DNA of 64,000 bases, taken from NCBI GenBank assembly GCA_001599715.1, contig BCHU01000004.1:992001-1056000 (forward strand). Direction: 5' to 3'. Positions 49,523-59,610 of this stretch are shown one piece after another. This DNA comes from Phaeotremella fagi. Taxonomy: Eukaryota > Basidiomycota > Tremellomycetes > Tremellales > Phaeotremellaceae. The notes under the pieces were generated by a model that had not been told where the DNA came from, searched no databases, and worked only from the letters and a program-made list of their open reading frames with translations. Both the position numbers and the translations under genes were made by a program. Every line of letters begins with the position of its first letter. The first letter of the stretch is position 1.

Positions 49523-50047
49523 TACTGTCTTAGGGATGTTGGTTTGAGAGTACACAAATCGATTAAATGAACAATACTCCTCTTATCTAAATATCGTTAT
49601 AACTATCCCCTTGTATTTTTTGATCAAAGGAGCAAAATATTGCATGCCCCTAACCATAATCACTGTACGAGGGATGTTTCATGAAATTCACCCTCGGAAT
49701 ATAAAGGAAGAGGTGATGCCACAATGCCAATCGTCCTTTGACAAAGGTCGGACTGCGATTAAGAGTGACGTCCATGAACCGTAGCAGTAATACTGTAATG
49801 CGTTCAGTAAATGTATCTTTCGAAGTGGTGTCTGAATTAGAATATTTGGTGTTCGATGAAAGGATTTTTTGCATGACAAAGATTAGACTTCTTTCGTAGA
49901 ATGTCCGAAAATAATGAATCGCCTCAACAACCCAGAATTTCAACAATTACTATCCTGACCAGAAATCATCGAGACTCTCACTCTTAAGTGGTCAAAAGGA
50001 AAAACCGAAGTATATTGAGTACTTCCAGCTTAGAGTCCAGTACCATC
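49523..50047. promoter_or_regulatory. Divergent promoter, aspartic protease and unknown gene
   Basis: 525 bp. It includes ATGCCACAATGCCAA (49716-49730). No gene supported. Confidence 0.5.
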
Positions 50048-50797
50048 ATGTCCAACTCAATCTCGACAATCGAATTCGATCCCAACTATCGATCTCAAAA
50101 CATGAGTATCAAAGAAGACTGGAGACATGTCTTCTACCATCTCCACACTCTCAAGAATAACGATCGATCATCTTTCGTAATCCGTATCAAACCAACTGAT
50201 CAATTGGTTACCCAGTATCCGAATGACGATGGTTCTTCAGTGGCAAACTTACTTTCGTCAAATCATCAATTAACCGTTCGACTGGAAAGGGAAAAGTTGT
50301 TGAAAATGACTGAAAAAATTCATCTAGTCACCAATTCCACTATCCGTGAGTATTGTACTTGAGTAAAATCTGCTTCAGATAAACTGGCTAAATGAATAAT
50401 GTAACTTACAGGGGAGAAAAGAAAATCCGTAGAATTCCCAAGTAAACAAAATACCCATTTCACGCATTCAGCAAGATCAAGTACCAGCAGTCTAGTACCA
50501 TCACCATCCCCGATCCAAACCGAATTTCAAAGAGTTTCACATATCTACACTTTCGATTTATTACCCTTAGATCCAATGACTTTTAGTTGGATACTCGCTG
50601 AAAGCGACAGTGAACTTTTGGAACAGGTTCAACAACGATTCAACTCTGCTTGTGGAGATTTTCTGCTTGAGAAGATTAAGTGTTTTTCGGAGTTTGATAA
50701 GACTTATGAGTATGAGGATGGGTCTGTGGATCATTATAATTTGTTCACTGAATGGTATTTCAAGGAGAAGTTGGATGTGGAGAGTAGTGATGACTAG
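50048..50797 (+). CDS. Hypothetical acidic protein
   Basis: Two-exon gene of about 220 residues. ATG 50048 (MSNSISTIEFDPNYRSQNMS); exon 1 ends at about 50344 and exon 2 begins after the TTACAG at about 50411. Segments include EDWRHVFYHLHTLKNNDRSS, FVIRIKPTDQLVTQYPNDD, VSHIYTFDLLPLDPMTFSWI and FNSACGDFLLEKIKCFSEFD. No family recognised; the order of beta-like segments suggests a compact soluble domain. Stop at 50795-50797. Divergent from the aspartic protease. Confidence 0.55.
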
Positions 50798-50919
50798 TAA
50801 TATGTATTTGAGGTTTAATTGCATATTGTCATCGGCGTTGGAAGTGATACGTAGAATGCATGTGTTACCTAGTATATGAAATGGGCGTGGTAGGTACCGT
50901 CAGACGAGCTATAAATCTA

Positions 50920-51974
50920 CTATCGAAATGAGAACCCCATATGAAGCATCACCCCAGTAAGCATTGTAACAATGTAACCATACTTCCAACCCACAATCCT
51001 CCCTGCAGAACTAGTCCTAACAGATGTACTCTGACTAATCATAAGAGCATCAGGTATCAGTTGATCCTCCACATTCGACCAATCCACCGTGACGTTAGGT
51101 AAAGAAGCAGCTGGACAATCATTTTTCAAATGGTCTCCAAATGAATTGGTGATATTGATCCCCCTGATCCCTGGGATCGTGTAGACGCTGTCAAAGAGGT
51201 GATCTCAGCGATAATGTACATTCACAAACAGAGGTGATCACGAACTTACGCAGCTTTATACATTTCATACATACAACCTGAACATACAGCAGCGTCAAAC
51301 GCAGATTGATATTCATATAAGTTGGTTCCAGTGACTAAAGCACTGAAAAACGAATTTGAATTCGCTGTTTCACAAGATTCGAGAGTGTTAGGTAAACACA
51401 ATTGAGAAGTGCCGTTACTGTATGAAATCAGCTTGAGTTCAAATACTGAAAAGGACTGATGAACCCACTAATGAACCGAACAAGCCAAAGTCCTATAACT
51501 CAATAAATAATTCGACAAGACCTGACCTAGAACTTGAACCAAACTCGTCTGAGAACTTGATCCCGTACAACTCCCCCAAAGTTGAGATTCAGCTTCACTC
51601 AACTGAGACTGTGTACATTGACTAGCTGCACATACAGTCCCCAAATAATTATTGAGTTGAGTAGCGAAATCTGTCGAGTTAGCTGTACCAGAATTTGGAT
51701 TGACGATTAACTGAGATAAAGTGGATAATTGGAGACAATTATTTATGGGGTTTTGAGTCATGTTGACGAGTGTTATTAGACAGTCCATGGAGGAGATTTG
51801 GGCTTGTTGGAGGATTTGGAGGAAGGCTACTTCGGTTGACACTGCTGATGTACTTGAGACTGCTGCGGCTGTTACTGTGGCAGTCGTTGTCGAAGCCTTC
51901 ACTTGAGTTTGGGATTGTAAGGCGATGATCGCTGCTGCTGCGATCCAATGAAGTGGAGGGGGTCTTATTCGCAT
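50920..51974 (-). CDS. Secreted Cys-rich, probably GPI-anchored protein (DUF7729-like)
   Basis: ATG 51974 opens a signal peptide (MRIRPPPLHWIAAAAIIALQ), then a Thr/Ala/Ser-rich segment and a cysteine-rich body: SSMDCLITLVNM, NNCLQLSTLS, TVCAASQCTQSQL, WGSCTGSS, TLACS, QLCLPNTLESC and VCSGCMYEMYKAA. The C-terminal exon has DWSNVEDQLIPDALMISQST and ends in a hydrophobic tail (GYIVTMLTGVMLHMGFSF), giving a GPI-signal or membrane-anchor pattern after SSAG. Stop TAG 50920-50922; three or so introns. The cysteine layout recalls fungal surface proteins filed under DUF7729; function unknown. Confidence 0.68.
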
Positions 51975-52476
51975 CTTGATCTTTTCCTGTCGATTCAGTT
52001 ACTAAAATTGATATTACTATCGTTAGCAGCTTGACGTGAGCGATAACAACAATGAAGTTGGAACATAATAAGTAGTTCAAAGGACTGCAAGGATAACGGG
52101 GAGTTGTACTAAGGAATGATCAATAAAGGACGACATCTGGATTTGATTGAAACGATCTAGAATAGAAATTTGACAACACGCAGTTTATAGATTATTAAAA
52201 GATTCACTTTCATCCATTCGAAAAATGTCGTGAAAAGTTCGTATAGACAGTAGTACAACGTGAAAATGGTGTTGAGAAACAGATGACGTCAAATGGGTAC
52301 AACAAGAAATTGGATCGTTCTGTCGTAATGTTGATGAAAGGGGAGAGCGAATGGATGGGATTTGTCGTGTATGTTACAATACAATCGAAGAGATAAATCA
52401 AGATACAGTGAAAGAATAGCAATTGCTGGCAGGTGTTGAAGATGTATCAAAACCTTTCGAAGTCGTAAATTACCGC
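51975..52476. other. Intergenic region, nothing recognised
   Basis: 502 bp between two minus-strand genes. It holds the promoter of the secreted Cys-rich gene and the 3'UTR of the next gene. Confidence 0.5.
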
Positions 52477-53201
52477 CTACTCGATAACGACGGGAGATTT
52501 AACTCCTTGAGCTTTGGCCAAACGTTCCTCGGCTTCTTTGATTTTAGCTTCCAGAGCTGCAAGTTGGGAGGTTAATTGAGGGAGATGTGAACGGCTGGAA
52601 TTGGGAGCATTGATTCAGTTAAGCAGACCTACAACAACTCAACAACTTACCGTTTCTCTACCTTCTTGAGTAGTTCCTGAACACGTCCATCATCCTCTTC
52701 ACCATCACCAGCACCTTCATTAAGACGAGAGCCAACTTCACTCAAAATATCCCAATCTGACGATTCAGCTTTACTCTTGTTATCTGAATCATCCTGACCA
52801 TGTGAATTGTTACCAAACACAGCTTCAGATTTTGAAACTCTTGAGAATCGAGATCGAGTGGATGCGGAAGAAGAAGAAGCGGTCCCTGACAACGAGGGTT
52901 TACGTTGGACGTCAACTGGTGAAGAGAAAGCGGATGGAGGGGGTGGTGCTCGATTACTGTATGGATGATGTGATGGATATGGATAAGCTGTTGAACGTTC
53001 GTTGGTCTGGGGTGCTGCGTTTCCTGGACCTATGACGGCATCGAGAAGACTGGAGGTTGAAGCTGATGGGTTAAATTGTGGGAGATCGAATGGTGCGACT
53101 GTGCCAGGGAGGGGAAGAGGACGAGCAACAGTTGGTTGAGTCGAGAGATTAGCTTCTTGATTTTGTTGTGGAGGTGGTTGGGGGAATGCGTTGAGAGACA
53201 T
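52477..53201 (-). CDS. Hypothetical Pro/Ser-rich protein with C-terminal coiled coil
   Basis: Two-exon gene of about 222 residues. ATG 53201 (MSLNAFPQPPPQQNQEANLS) starts a Pro/Gln/Ser-rich disordered region, followed by an acidic segment (SSDWDILSEVGSRLNEGAG, DGEEDDGRVQELLKKVEKR). After a 50-nt intron the last exon is a coiled coil (LPQLTSQLAALEAKIKEAEE, RLAKAQG) ending VKSPVVIE at TAG 52477-52479. No family recognised. The coiled-coil end suggests an oligomerising or tethering role, by inference only. Confidence 0.6.
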
Positions 53202-54263
53202 GTTGAAAGGTATCGAGATGTGAATGGAAACGGTTTGATGGAAAGATGAACGAGTTGGTTGTGATTAAGTATATGTATGTATCTTTGACTACTGTTGTAT
53301 GATCTAGACAATGACTACTAAGTGTACTATCTGTTAGTTGATATAAACATGCAATGGTTAGTGTAGGATGGATCTACTAATTGAATTGTATAGTACTCAT
53401 TCAATTCAACTCATTCAATTCACTTAGTGAGATACATATCACTCTAGGTGGCCAGTGGCCAGTGGCAAAATAGCGGAACGTGCGTTTCTACTCCTAGTGG
53501 CACGACATCAGCCAAAACAATTATGTAAAATTTCAATTCAATTCAATGCGGATGGGAATTTCAAGAGAAAGATTCGTTTCGTAGAAAAAAGTAGCCATGG
53601 GCGTCAAGTAACATTAGTCCTACAACAATTGAAGTTCTCCAGAAATCTTCTCAATTCCATCATGGTCGTCTTGAAATTAATGATAAAGCCAAGACGCACG
53701 TGACCTGACGTTTCATGTCCAACGGAAGCAGTTTCATTCTTACGTTTTGAAACTCTTCCTTGACGACCATCGATCGTTCGATGTCGGTGCCAATGTAGTC
53801 AGTAAATATTCCATCATCAGAAGCCGAAATACCCCATCTGATTTAGCGTAAAATAGCAACTGAATTCTTTCGCTTGAAAATGATTGTTGGTCGAAAAGGA
53901 TACACCCTCAAAGGACGAAGGGTGTTGGAGCAATACAATAAAGTTCTGAAGTTCTGCCGAATCCAACGCAGAGATCTGATGATCGTAGAGAAACGATAGG
54001 TCTCAGATGAACTGTAACTGATTGTACCTTTTCGAAAATATCACCTTCGGACGTTTATTTTATTCGATGTTCTGGTTGTTTCTATGTTGTTAGGGCGTAC
54101 TCTGTTTGATTTATAGGGTTAAGAAGGTTCGCAATGTCTCTCTCGTCATCAATTCTTTTCCACTTTAAAATAGAAGTACGCACATCTTTCTGTTTCCTTA
54201 ACGTTTGGTACGTACACTCATTGTAACTCATACACACAACACTGAAACAGTGTGGCAGATAAA
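53202..54263. promoter_or_regulatory. Long divergent intergenic region upstream of the bZIP-like gene
   Basis: 1,062 bp without a supported gene. It has CATTCAATTCA direct repeats (53397-53422), a GTGGCC/GTGGCC/GTGGCA array (53448-53467) and a 7-bp inverted repeat ACACCCT/AGGGTGT (53902-53908/53919-53925). The segment near the bZIP-like start contains short upstream ATGs. Confidence 0.5.
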
Positions 54264-55648
54264 ATGTGTAGTTATTCTGTCGATGTTCCGGGTTTTAACC
54301 TAGATGATTATGTTCATAACGAGTGTGAGTCAAAACTTGGCAATTAACATCAACAACTCTAAAGATATCTATAGTCGTCGACGAGATTTTTCCGGATATC
54401 TCTTCACAAGAGATGGATTCGAATGGAAATAATCATTTCAATGAATTCGATTTCCCTATTGAGATTTGTAAGTCATCTTAGGGGTGACCGAACTGACGTG
54501 GCTGTAGCTTTAGGGGCTAATCCAGAGTCTCTGATCCCCAACACGTTTGAAGACACTCGTGTCTTCGATAGAAGTGGATCTCTCAGTTCACTGGACGGAT
54601 CAATTCAAAGTTCACCAACAATCTCAGAAAACAACGTTTTTCAAAGTTTACAATCTTGTATTTCTGGTTACATCAATCCAGCGGATCTACTGCTCCAAAG
54701 TCCAACCTCTATGGGATTTGATCTGGGAAAAGATCTCAACCTCGACGATGAGGTAGAATCAATTGCGTCATCTGAACATGAATTCGCCATCGAATCCATT
54801 AAAGATGACTTGGTTTCAGGTATCTCGCCTGAGGAGAACAAAAGTAATACCTTGGAGATGACTCCAATCTCATCTCCTATTTTTTCTTCAGCTCCCGCTC
54901 TCAAGAGAAAGAAATCCACCAAGGTGAGCTAACGGACATTTACGATTTACTGAGACCATTTACAGATGAAGCGGGCTAAAAGCAACCCTACAATTGCTCG
55001 AAAGTCAAGTATCAAGAAAGATCTAGTCTCCGGAAAACTCCCCAGACACCTTAAATCAAAATCGATGAATCAAATTACCTCGGTCCTTTCTCAACCTTTT
55101 GATTATCATCACGATCAAAAGGTTGATATTGAAGAAGACGAATTGACCTCTGACAAGGGTTCTGAAACCGACGGTAGTGAATACAACCCATTCATTTCCA
55201 AATCCAGACGAACGGTTTCGAGAGGCTCAGGAAGTCCCCCATTTCGATCCAAAACCTCAGGTTCAGAATCTACGTATTCAGAAGTCTCAATTACAAAAAA
55301 GACAAAGCACTCAAAGAGACCGAAAAAAGGATCTAGAACGACTGGGAGAAATATGGATCGGAGAAAGGTCCAAAATTGTTCTTCTCAAAAAAGATATCGA
55401 GAAAAAAAGGGGGGCATTGCTCGATACGTGAGTTGTAACTTCTTTTGTAAATACTGATGACGATTCAGAATCAAGAGATCATCGATCGAGCTAAAGAGCT
55501 TGTTTTAAATGGTAATTGGGCGGGGATTCAAGATTTACTTGATAACTATGATGAAGGCTACGAGGGTGAGTGTTTGTTTATCTGTTCTCAGGAATTTGCT
55601 TTTGACGTTGAACTCGTAGATGTCGTTGCCAGTTACAAAGCAAAATAA
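54264..55648 (+). CDS. bZIP-like basic-region protein
   Basis: Six-exon gene of roughly 385 residues. ATG 54264 (MCSYSVDVPGFNLDDYVHNE); exons 2-3 are acidic and Ser-rich (SSLDGSIQSSPTISENN, LGKDLNLDDEVESIASSEHE); exon 4 is Lys/Ser-rich with nuclear-localisation-like stretches (LKRKKSTK, SITKKTKHSKRPKKGS). The segment MDRRKVQNCSSQKRYREKKG matches the bZIP basic region (N-x2-S-x2-K-R-Y-R). The following residues (NQEIIDRAKELVLNGNWAGI) do not form a leucine zipper, which is unusual. Stop TAA 55646-55648. A second long frame overlaps exon 4. A transcription factor is likely, but the C-terminal model is tentative. Confidence 0.55.
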
Positions 55649-56072
55649 AACGATTGGTAGAAAGGGCTGATCAAATTCTGCTGGCAGAATTATATATGAT
55701 GTAAAAATTGAATTTCGGAAGGGATTGAAGAAATGAAATGTATTTAAGAAGTCAAAGATATGAAGGGAGAAGGAAAAACGGATTGACTTACACCTATTGG
55801 TTGGTTGTGTATTGGGGATTAACTGTGTACTGTAAATGTGTTGTATAGTGTTAATGCAATCGGAGTTTAACATATGGGGTCATGGGTTTTGTTTCTATGA
55901 AGTGAGAGGTCATACTCTCTACAGTAAAGAATTCCTACTTGCGAAATCGATACAGTCATGAGACTGTATATACATTTCGATGACATACGGAATGTGCGTG
56001 CATCACCTAATATACAACAAACTGAGAAGGAAGTAAAAGAAGCGAAACCATATCAAGTATCACATCAATAAC
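55649..56072. other. Convergent intergenic region
   Basis: 424 bp between two convergent gene ends. Nothing recognised. Confidence 0.5.
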
Positions 56073-57798
56073 TCATGATGAACCTTTTTTCGCCCTTCTC
56101 TCCCGAACCCTCTTTGAAGACTCCTCCGATGAATTTCTAATCTCCCAAGTCATTTCATAAGTCTTGGCAGCGTCTTCAAATCCACAAAGGATATCTGGAT
56201 GAGGTCCACCTTCAATCTACCAATCCGCAATCAGTTGATATCCACCTCAAGAGGGATTCTCAAACAACTTACTGCATCGATGAAATTTGAGACTTCGACG
56301 TAGTATGGATCTTCATCTATCAAATAGTCAGCTGGCTGATAGACTTGCAATATGGACGTACCAGACATAGGGTGGACTTCGATCGCGTCTGATCCTGGAC
56401 GACGAATGTGTAATTCAGGTCTATTGTAAGGATCCACCAATCTACACCAACTGTCAAAACCGCCGATCAATTTTTGATTGTCTACTCACATCATTTGATA
56501 CTGCCGAATATCAGCAAGAAAATCGATCTTCAAAATGAATTGACTCACTCCATCAGCATAAACCTCCAATTCTACAGCATAGTCCTTCCCATGTAAAGCG
56601 GTAGCATGCAAGAAAGTCCCCACAGCCCCACTCTCATATTTCCATGTCGCAGATGTAGCCCTAGGTATACGTCTTTCTTCTGGGATACCCGATTCATCGA
56701 AATTGGTTTTGGATAGTTGAGCAGGTTTTTCGTATGCTTCAAGTGCGTGGGCACTGTGATAGATGAAGTCGTTGGCCCAAACCTTGTTTCAAGCGAGCAA
56801 TCATGCTACTCACTGAATGGACTCCATGTCGACTTCTCCGGCTAAGTAACGTGATAGATCACCTGAGAGAGTCAGAAATGAAGTTTTGATATGACTCACA
56901 AAGATGGGTACCCTGTTCGATGATAGGTCCTTGGTATATTGATTTATCCCACCAAGTCTTTTCATTGTCAGATATTAGCTTTTACGATAAGATGAAGACG
57001 TACTCCTTTGACTGCTAGCTCATAAGCAGTGACATATCTAGCATTTGTAGCCATACTGTTTGTCAGCTAAATTGATTGAAGCTCAAACCTACACTTGAAG
57101 ATTATTGTCCTTGATGATCTTCTTCATCTCTCTAACTGCTTGAAGATATCGCAGGAAATATCTGAAAAGGTCAATAACAATTACTAGAAACGTCCATGTC
57201 ACTCACCCGACAGAGACTAAAGGATGATGTTCTTTCTTCAAAGTCTCCGCAACCTCTTTAACTTCGTTGATACTCTGTTCATGGGGGGCACCAGTTGCGA
57301 CAGGTTTCTCCAGGAAGATTGGTACATCCGGGAAAAACTTGTTTATTTGAATCTCTTGATCTCTACCTTTACTCGTACCGCCTCTGAACATTGCAGGTGT
57401 AGCAACGAAAATAGCACTGGAAGGTATATAATTAGTTAGGGTTGTATTAGGTTTGAATGAAGCTTACTTTGGCTTACTCCCTTCTCCAGCTTTGACTTTT
57501 TCAGCCCATTCCCCAATATTACTCAAGATGACCGTATTTTCATACACTGGAGCCACGAATGATTTCTTCTTTTCTTCCAAGGCGGCGACAGCTCGACCTT
57601 GGTCCACATCAATAACACAGTCTACCTTCAGTCTTGTACCCAATTTCTCTTCTAATCGAGAGGAAATGTTCCGAGGACCTTCGGGCGTACCGAACATCGC
57701 CTGATCAATTGTCAATATCTTTAAAACAACACTCAGCGGATACCTACAAAGCCTGCACCGATGAGTGTAACATGGAAATCGTCAATTGAGTTTGTCAT
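56073..57798 (-). CDS. Gfo/Idh/MocA family NAD(P)-dependent oxidoreductase
   Basis: Sugar or polyol dehydrogenase-type enzyme. ATG 57798 (MTNSIDDFHVTLIGAGF); after an intron the Rossmann loop completes as AMFGTPEGPRN, followed by VDCVIDVDQGRAVAAL (cofactor-selecting acid) and IFVATPAMFRGG. The family signature FLEKPVATG (E-K-P) is at about 57300-57330, then HHPLVSVGYFLRYLQAVREM, TAYELAVKGVWWDKSIYQGP, IIEQGTHLCDLSRYLAGEVD (the GxHxxD catalytic region, here G-T-H-L-C-D) and TWKYESGAVGTFLHATALHG. The end is basic and stops at TGA 56073-56075. About nine introns. It shares a 347-bp divergent promoter with the transaldolase-like gene, suggesting one pathway. Confidence 0.85.
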
Positions 57799-57920
57799 GA
57801 TCTTTGATGAGTTCTAAGAATGTTCGTATTCTGAAAACATTTCACCTGCACTTTAAATGAAACTTTGGGTGTATTATTTACGTCACAAACTCAAGTCACT
57901 CCAAATGTCCATCAATACTC

Positions 57921-57933
57921 CGGAACAACTCCG
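57921..57933. promoter_or_regulatory. CGG-N7-CCG palindromic half-site pair
   Basis: CGGAACAACTCCG, an inverted repeat of zinc-cluster half-sites, between the dehydrogenase and transaldolase-like genes. Confidence 0.5.
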
Positions 57934-58064
57934 GTTGCCATGGATGCCGAATCTTTTGGAGTTCGATTGCGCGCTACTGAACCTGAGATTTTCATTCGAG
58001 CGCAAACGATGGAATAGACGAACTGCCTACGGCCCTGGTCTGAAGAGATGCCTCAGGAGACATT

Positions 58065-58079
58065 CGGTGTATAGGCGGA
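58065..58079 (+). promoter_or_regulatory. CGGTGTATAGGCGGA element, copy 1
   Basis: Direct CGG-N8-CGG repeat, 14 of 15 bases identical to the copy at 62237-62251 in the transporter promoter. It is 67 bp upstream of the transaldolase-like ATG. Confidence 0.65.
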
Positions 58080-58145
58080 CTCACCCAAATGATCGTATAT
58101 ATAGTTCTCTCCTTCCCCAGCACACTCCAATTAACCCAACTCACC

Positions 58146-59459
58146 ATGACCATCCAAAACAAAACTCTCCTTGAGCAACTCGAAGAAGCAGGCTGTAAAG
58201 TAGATATCGATTCCTACGACCCAGAAATTGCCAAATCTCTCCCCTTCATTCCACATGATGCGACTTCCAATCAAGCGTTGATCGGATTACAAATTTGCGA
58301 CCCAAAACACGAAGCGTTGGTCAGGGAAATCGTTCAATCCATGCCTCAAGCGGAGCCACTGGCGATTTTGGATGCTTTAGTCAGTTTATTCAATGCACAA
58401 CGTCCTAGAATCTGCTGACTTGTCATCCTAGCACGCTAAATTCGCCAGCTTGCTCATTCCTTACATTTCAGGTCGTGTTTTGGCTCAAACAAGCCCAAGC
58501 TTCCCGAACGACCGAGAAAAGATCATAGAACATGCACGAGCTTATGTTAAAGCCTATGCTCTCGAAGGTATCTCAAAGTGAGTGATGACCCAAAGTTTCA
58601 TGAATCTCGTCTGACTTGATTAGGGATCGCCTTTGCATAAAAATTCCAACGACAACTGCTGGTGTTCAGGCCGCACAGATCCTTCAGAAGGAAGGAATAG
58701 CTACTCTTGGAACCGCTTTGTTCTCACTCCCACAGGCCATAGCTGCCAGTCAAGCTGGAATGCATGCTATCAGTCCCTACTTCAATCGTAAGTAGATTTG
58801 AAGGAACCTCATCTGACTCAAAAGCTTGTATAGCACACAGCGATGCAGCATACTGGTTGGATGTAGCTAATCCAACGATCGACCATCCAATGGCCAATCG
58901 AATGATTCAGATTTCTCAAACCTACAAATCTTTGGCTAAGACTTCTGGTAAACCTCAACCTCAAATCAAGGGAGCTGGGTGAGTCTCATATCAATAAAGA
59001 GACCCAGCTGACGTCCTCTCCAGGTACATCACAGGACGAGAAGTCATGGCTCAATATGATTTGGGTTGCGATCATGTCACTGTCCTTCCCGCCTCCATCA
59101 AAGATTTACTCTCAACATCAAAACTTCCCGCTCATTCTCCCAACGAAAGGGAACAGAGAGTCTCTTCCCAATTCGATGTACCCAATTTGACATTTTCAGA
59201 TTGGAACATTTACGACAGCAAGCTCAAGGAAGAAGATTTGATCAGACTTGGGAAAATGGATCCCATTGTTGGAGTTTCAGAAGAGAAATTTGTCATCGCT
59301 TCCACAGAGGTTGACTATCTGAAAGACGGAGTTCTTGATGCTTTCAATGAGAAGGACGCTATTGCGAGATTTAGATTGGCTGACGCTATCGCGACTTTCA
59401 AGACTGCAGAAGATAATCTCGTAGCTTTTGTCTTGAAAATACGTGAGACTTCACAATAG
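58146..59459 (+). CDS. Transaldolase-like Schiff-base aldolase
   Basis: Member of the TAL/F6P-aldolase superfamily acting on sugar phosphates by a lysine Schiff base. ATG 58146 (MTIQNKTLLEQLEEAGCKVD), followed by DSYDPEIAKSLPFIPHDATS, KIIEHARAYVKAYALEGISK and the active-site lysine in LCIKIPTTTAGVQAAQ, then GIATLGTALFSLPQAIAASQ, MHAISPYFN and GREVMAQYDLGCDHVTVLP. The C-terminal part (SDWNIYDSKLKEEDLIRLGK) is longer than in a usual transaldolase. Stop TAG 59457-59459. Five introns. The position where classical enzymes have a conserved Asn (GINCNLTLLFS) is Leu here, so it may not be a standard pentose-phosphate transaldolase. It is divergent from the dehydrogenase. Confidence 0.83.
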
Positions 59460-59610
59460 TTCCATGTTGGTGTATGACAAAGATGTAGAGTACAGTAGAA
59501 CATGATGCATTTGTTTACAAGTTGTTTACAAGTTCCTTAAAGCAGAACTTAATGGCATGAGATACATTTTGGTAAAGTTTACTGTACAAACTGATCATCG
59601 ATGTTCTGCA

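Larger units (their letters stand above)
57799..58145. promoter_or_regulatory. Divergent promoter of the dehydrogenase and transaldolase-like genes
   Basis: 347 bp. It holds CGG-N7-CCG (57921-57933, inside CCGGA-N5-TCCGG), CGGTGTATAGGCGGA (58065-58079) and a TATA-like TATATAT (58095-58101) about 50 bp before the transaldolase-like ATG. The CGG motifs are typical half-sites of Zn2Cys6 regulators. Confidence 0.65.

Noticed and set aside
53455..53703. Open frame in the long intergenic region
   Set aside because: Starts inside the GTGGC repeat, lysine-rich and without any domain; looks like chance.
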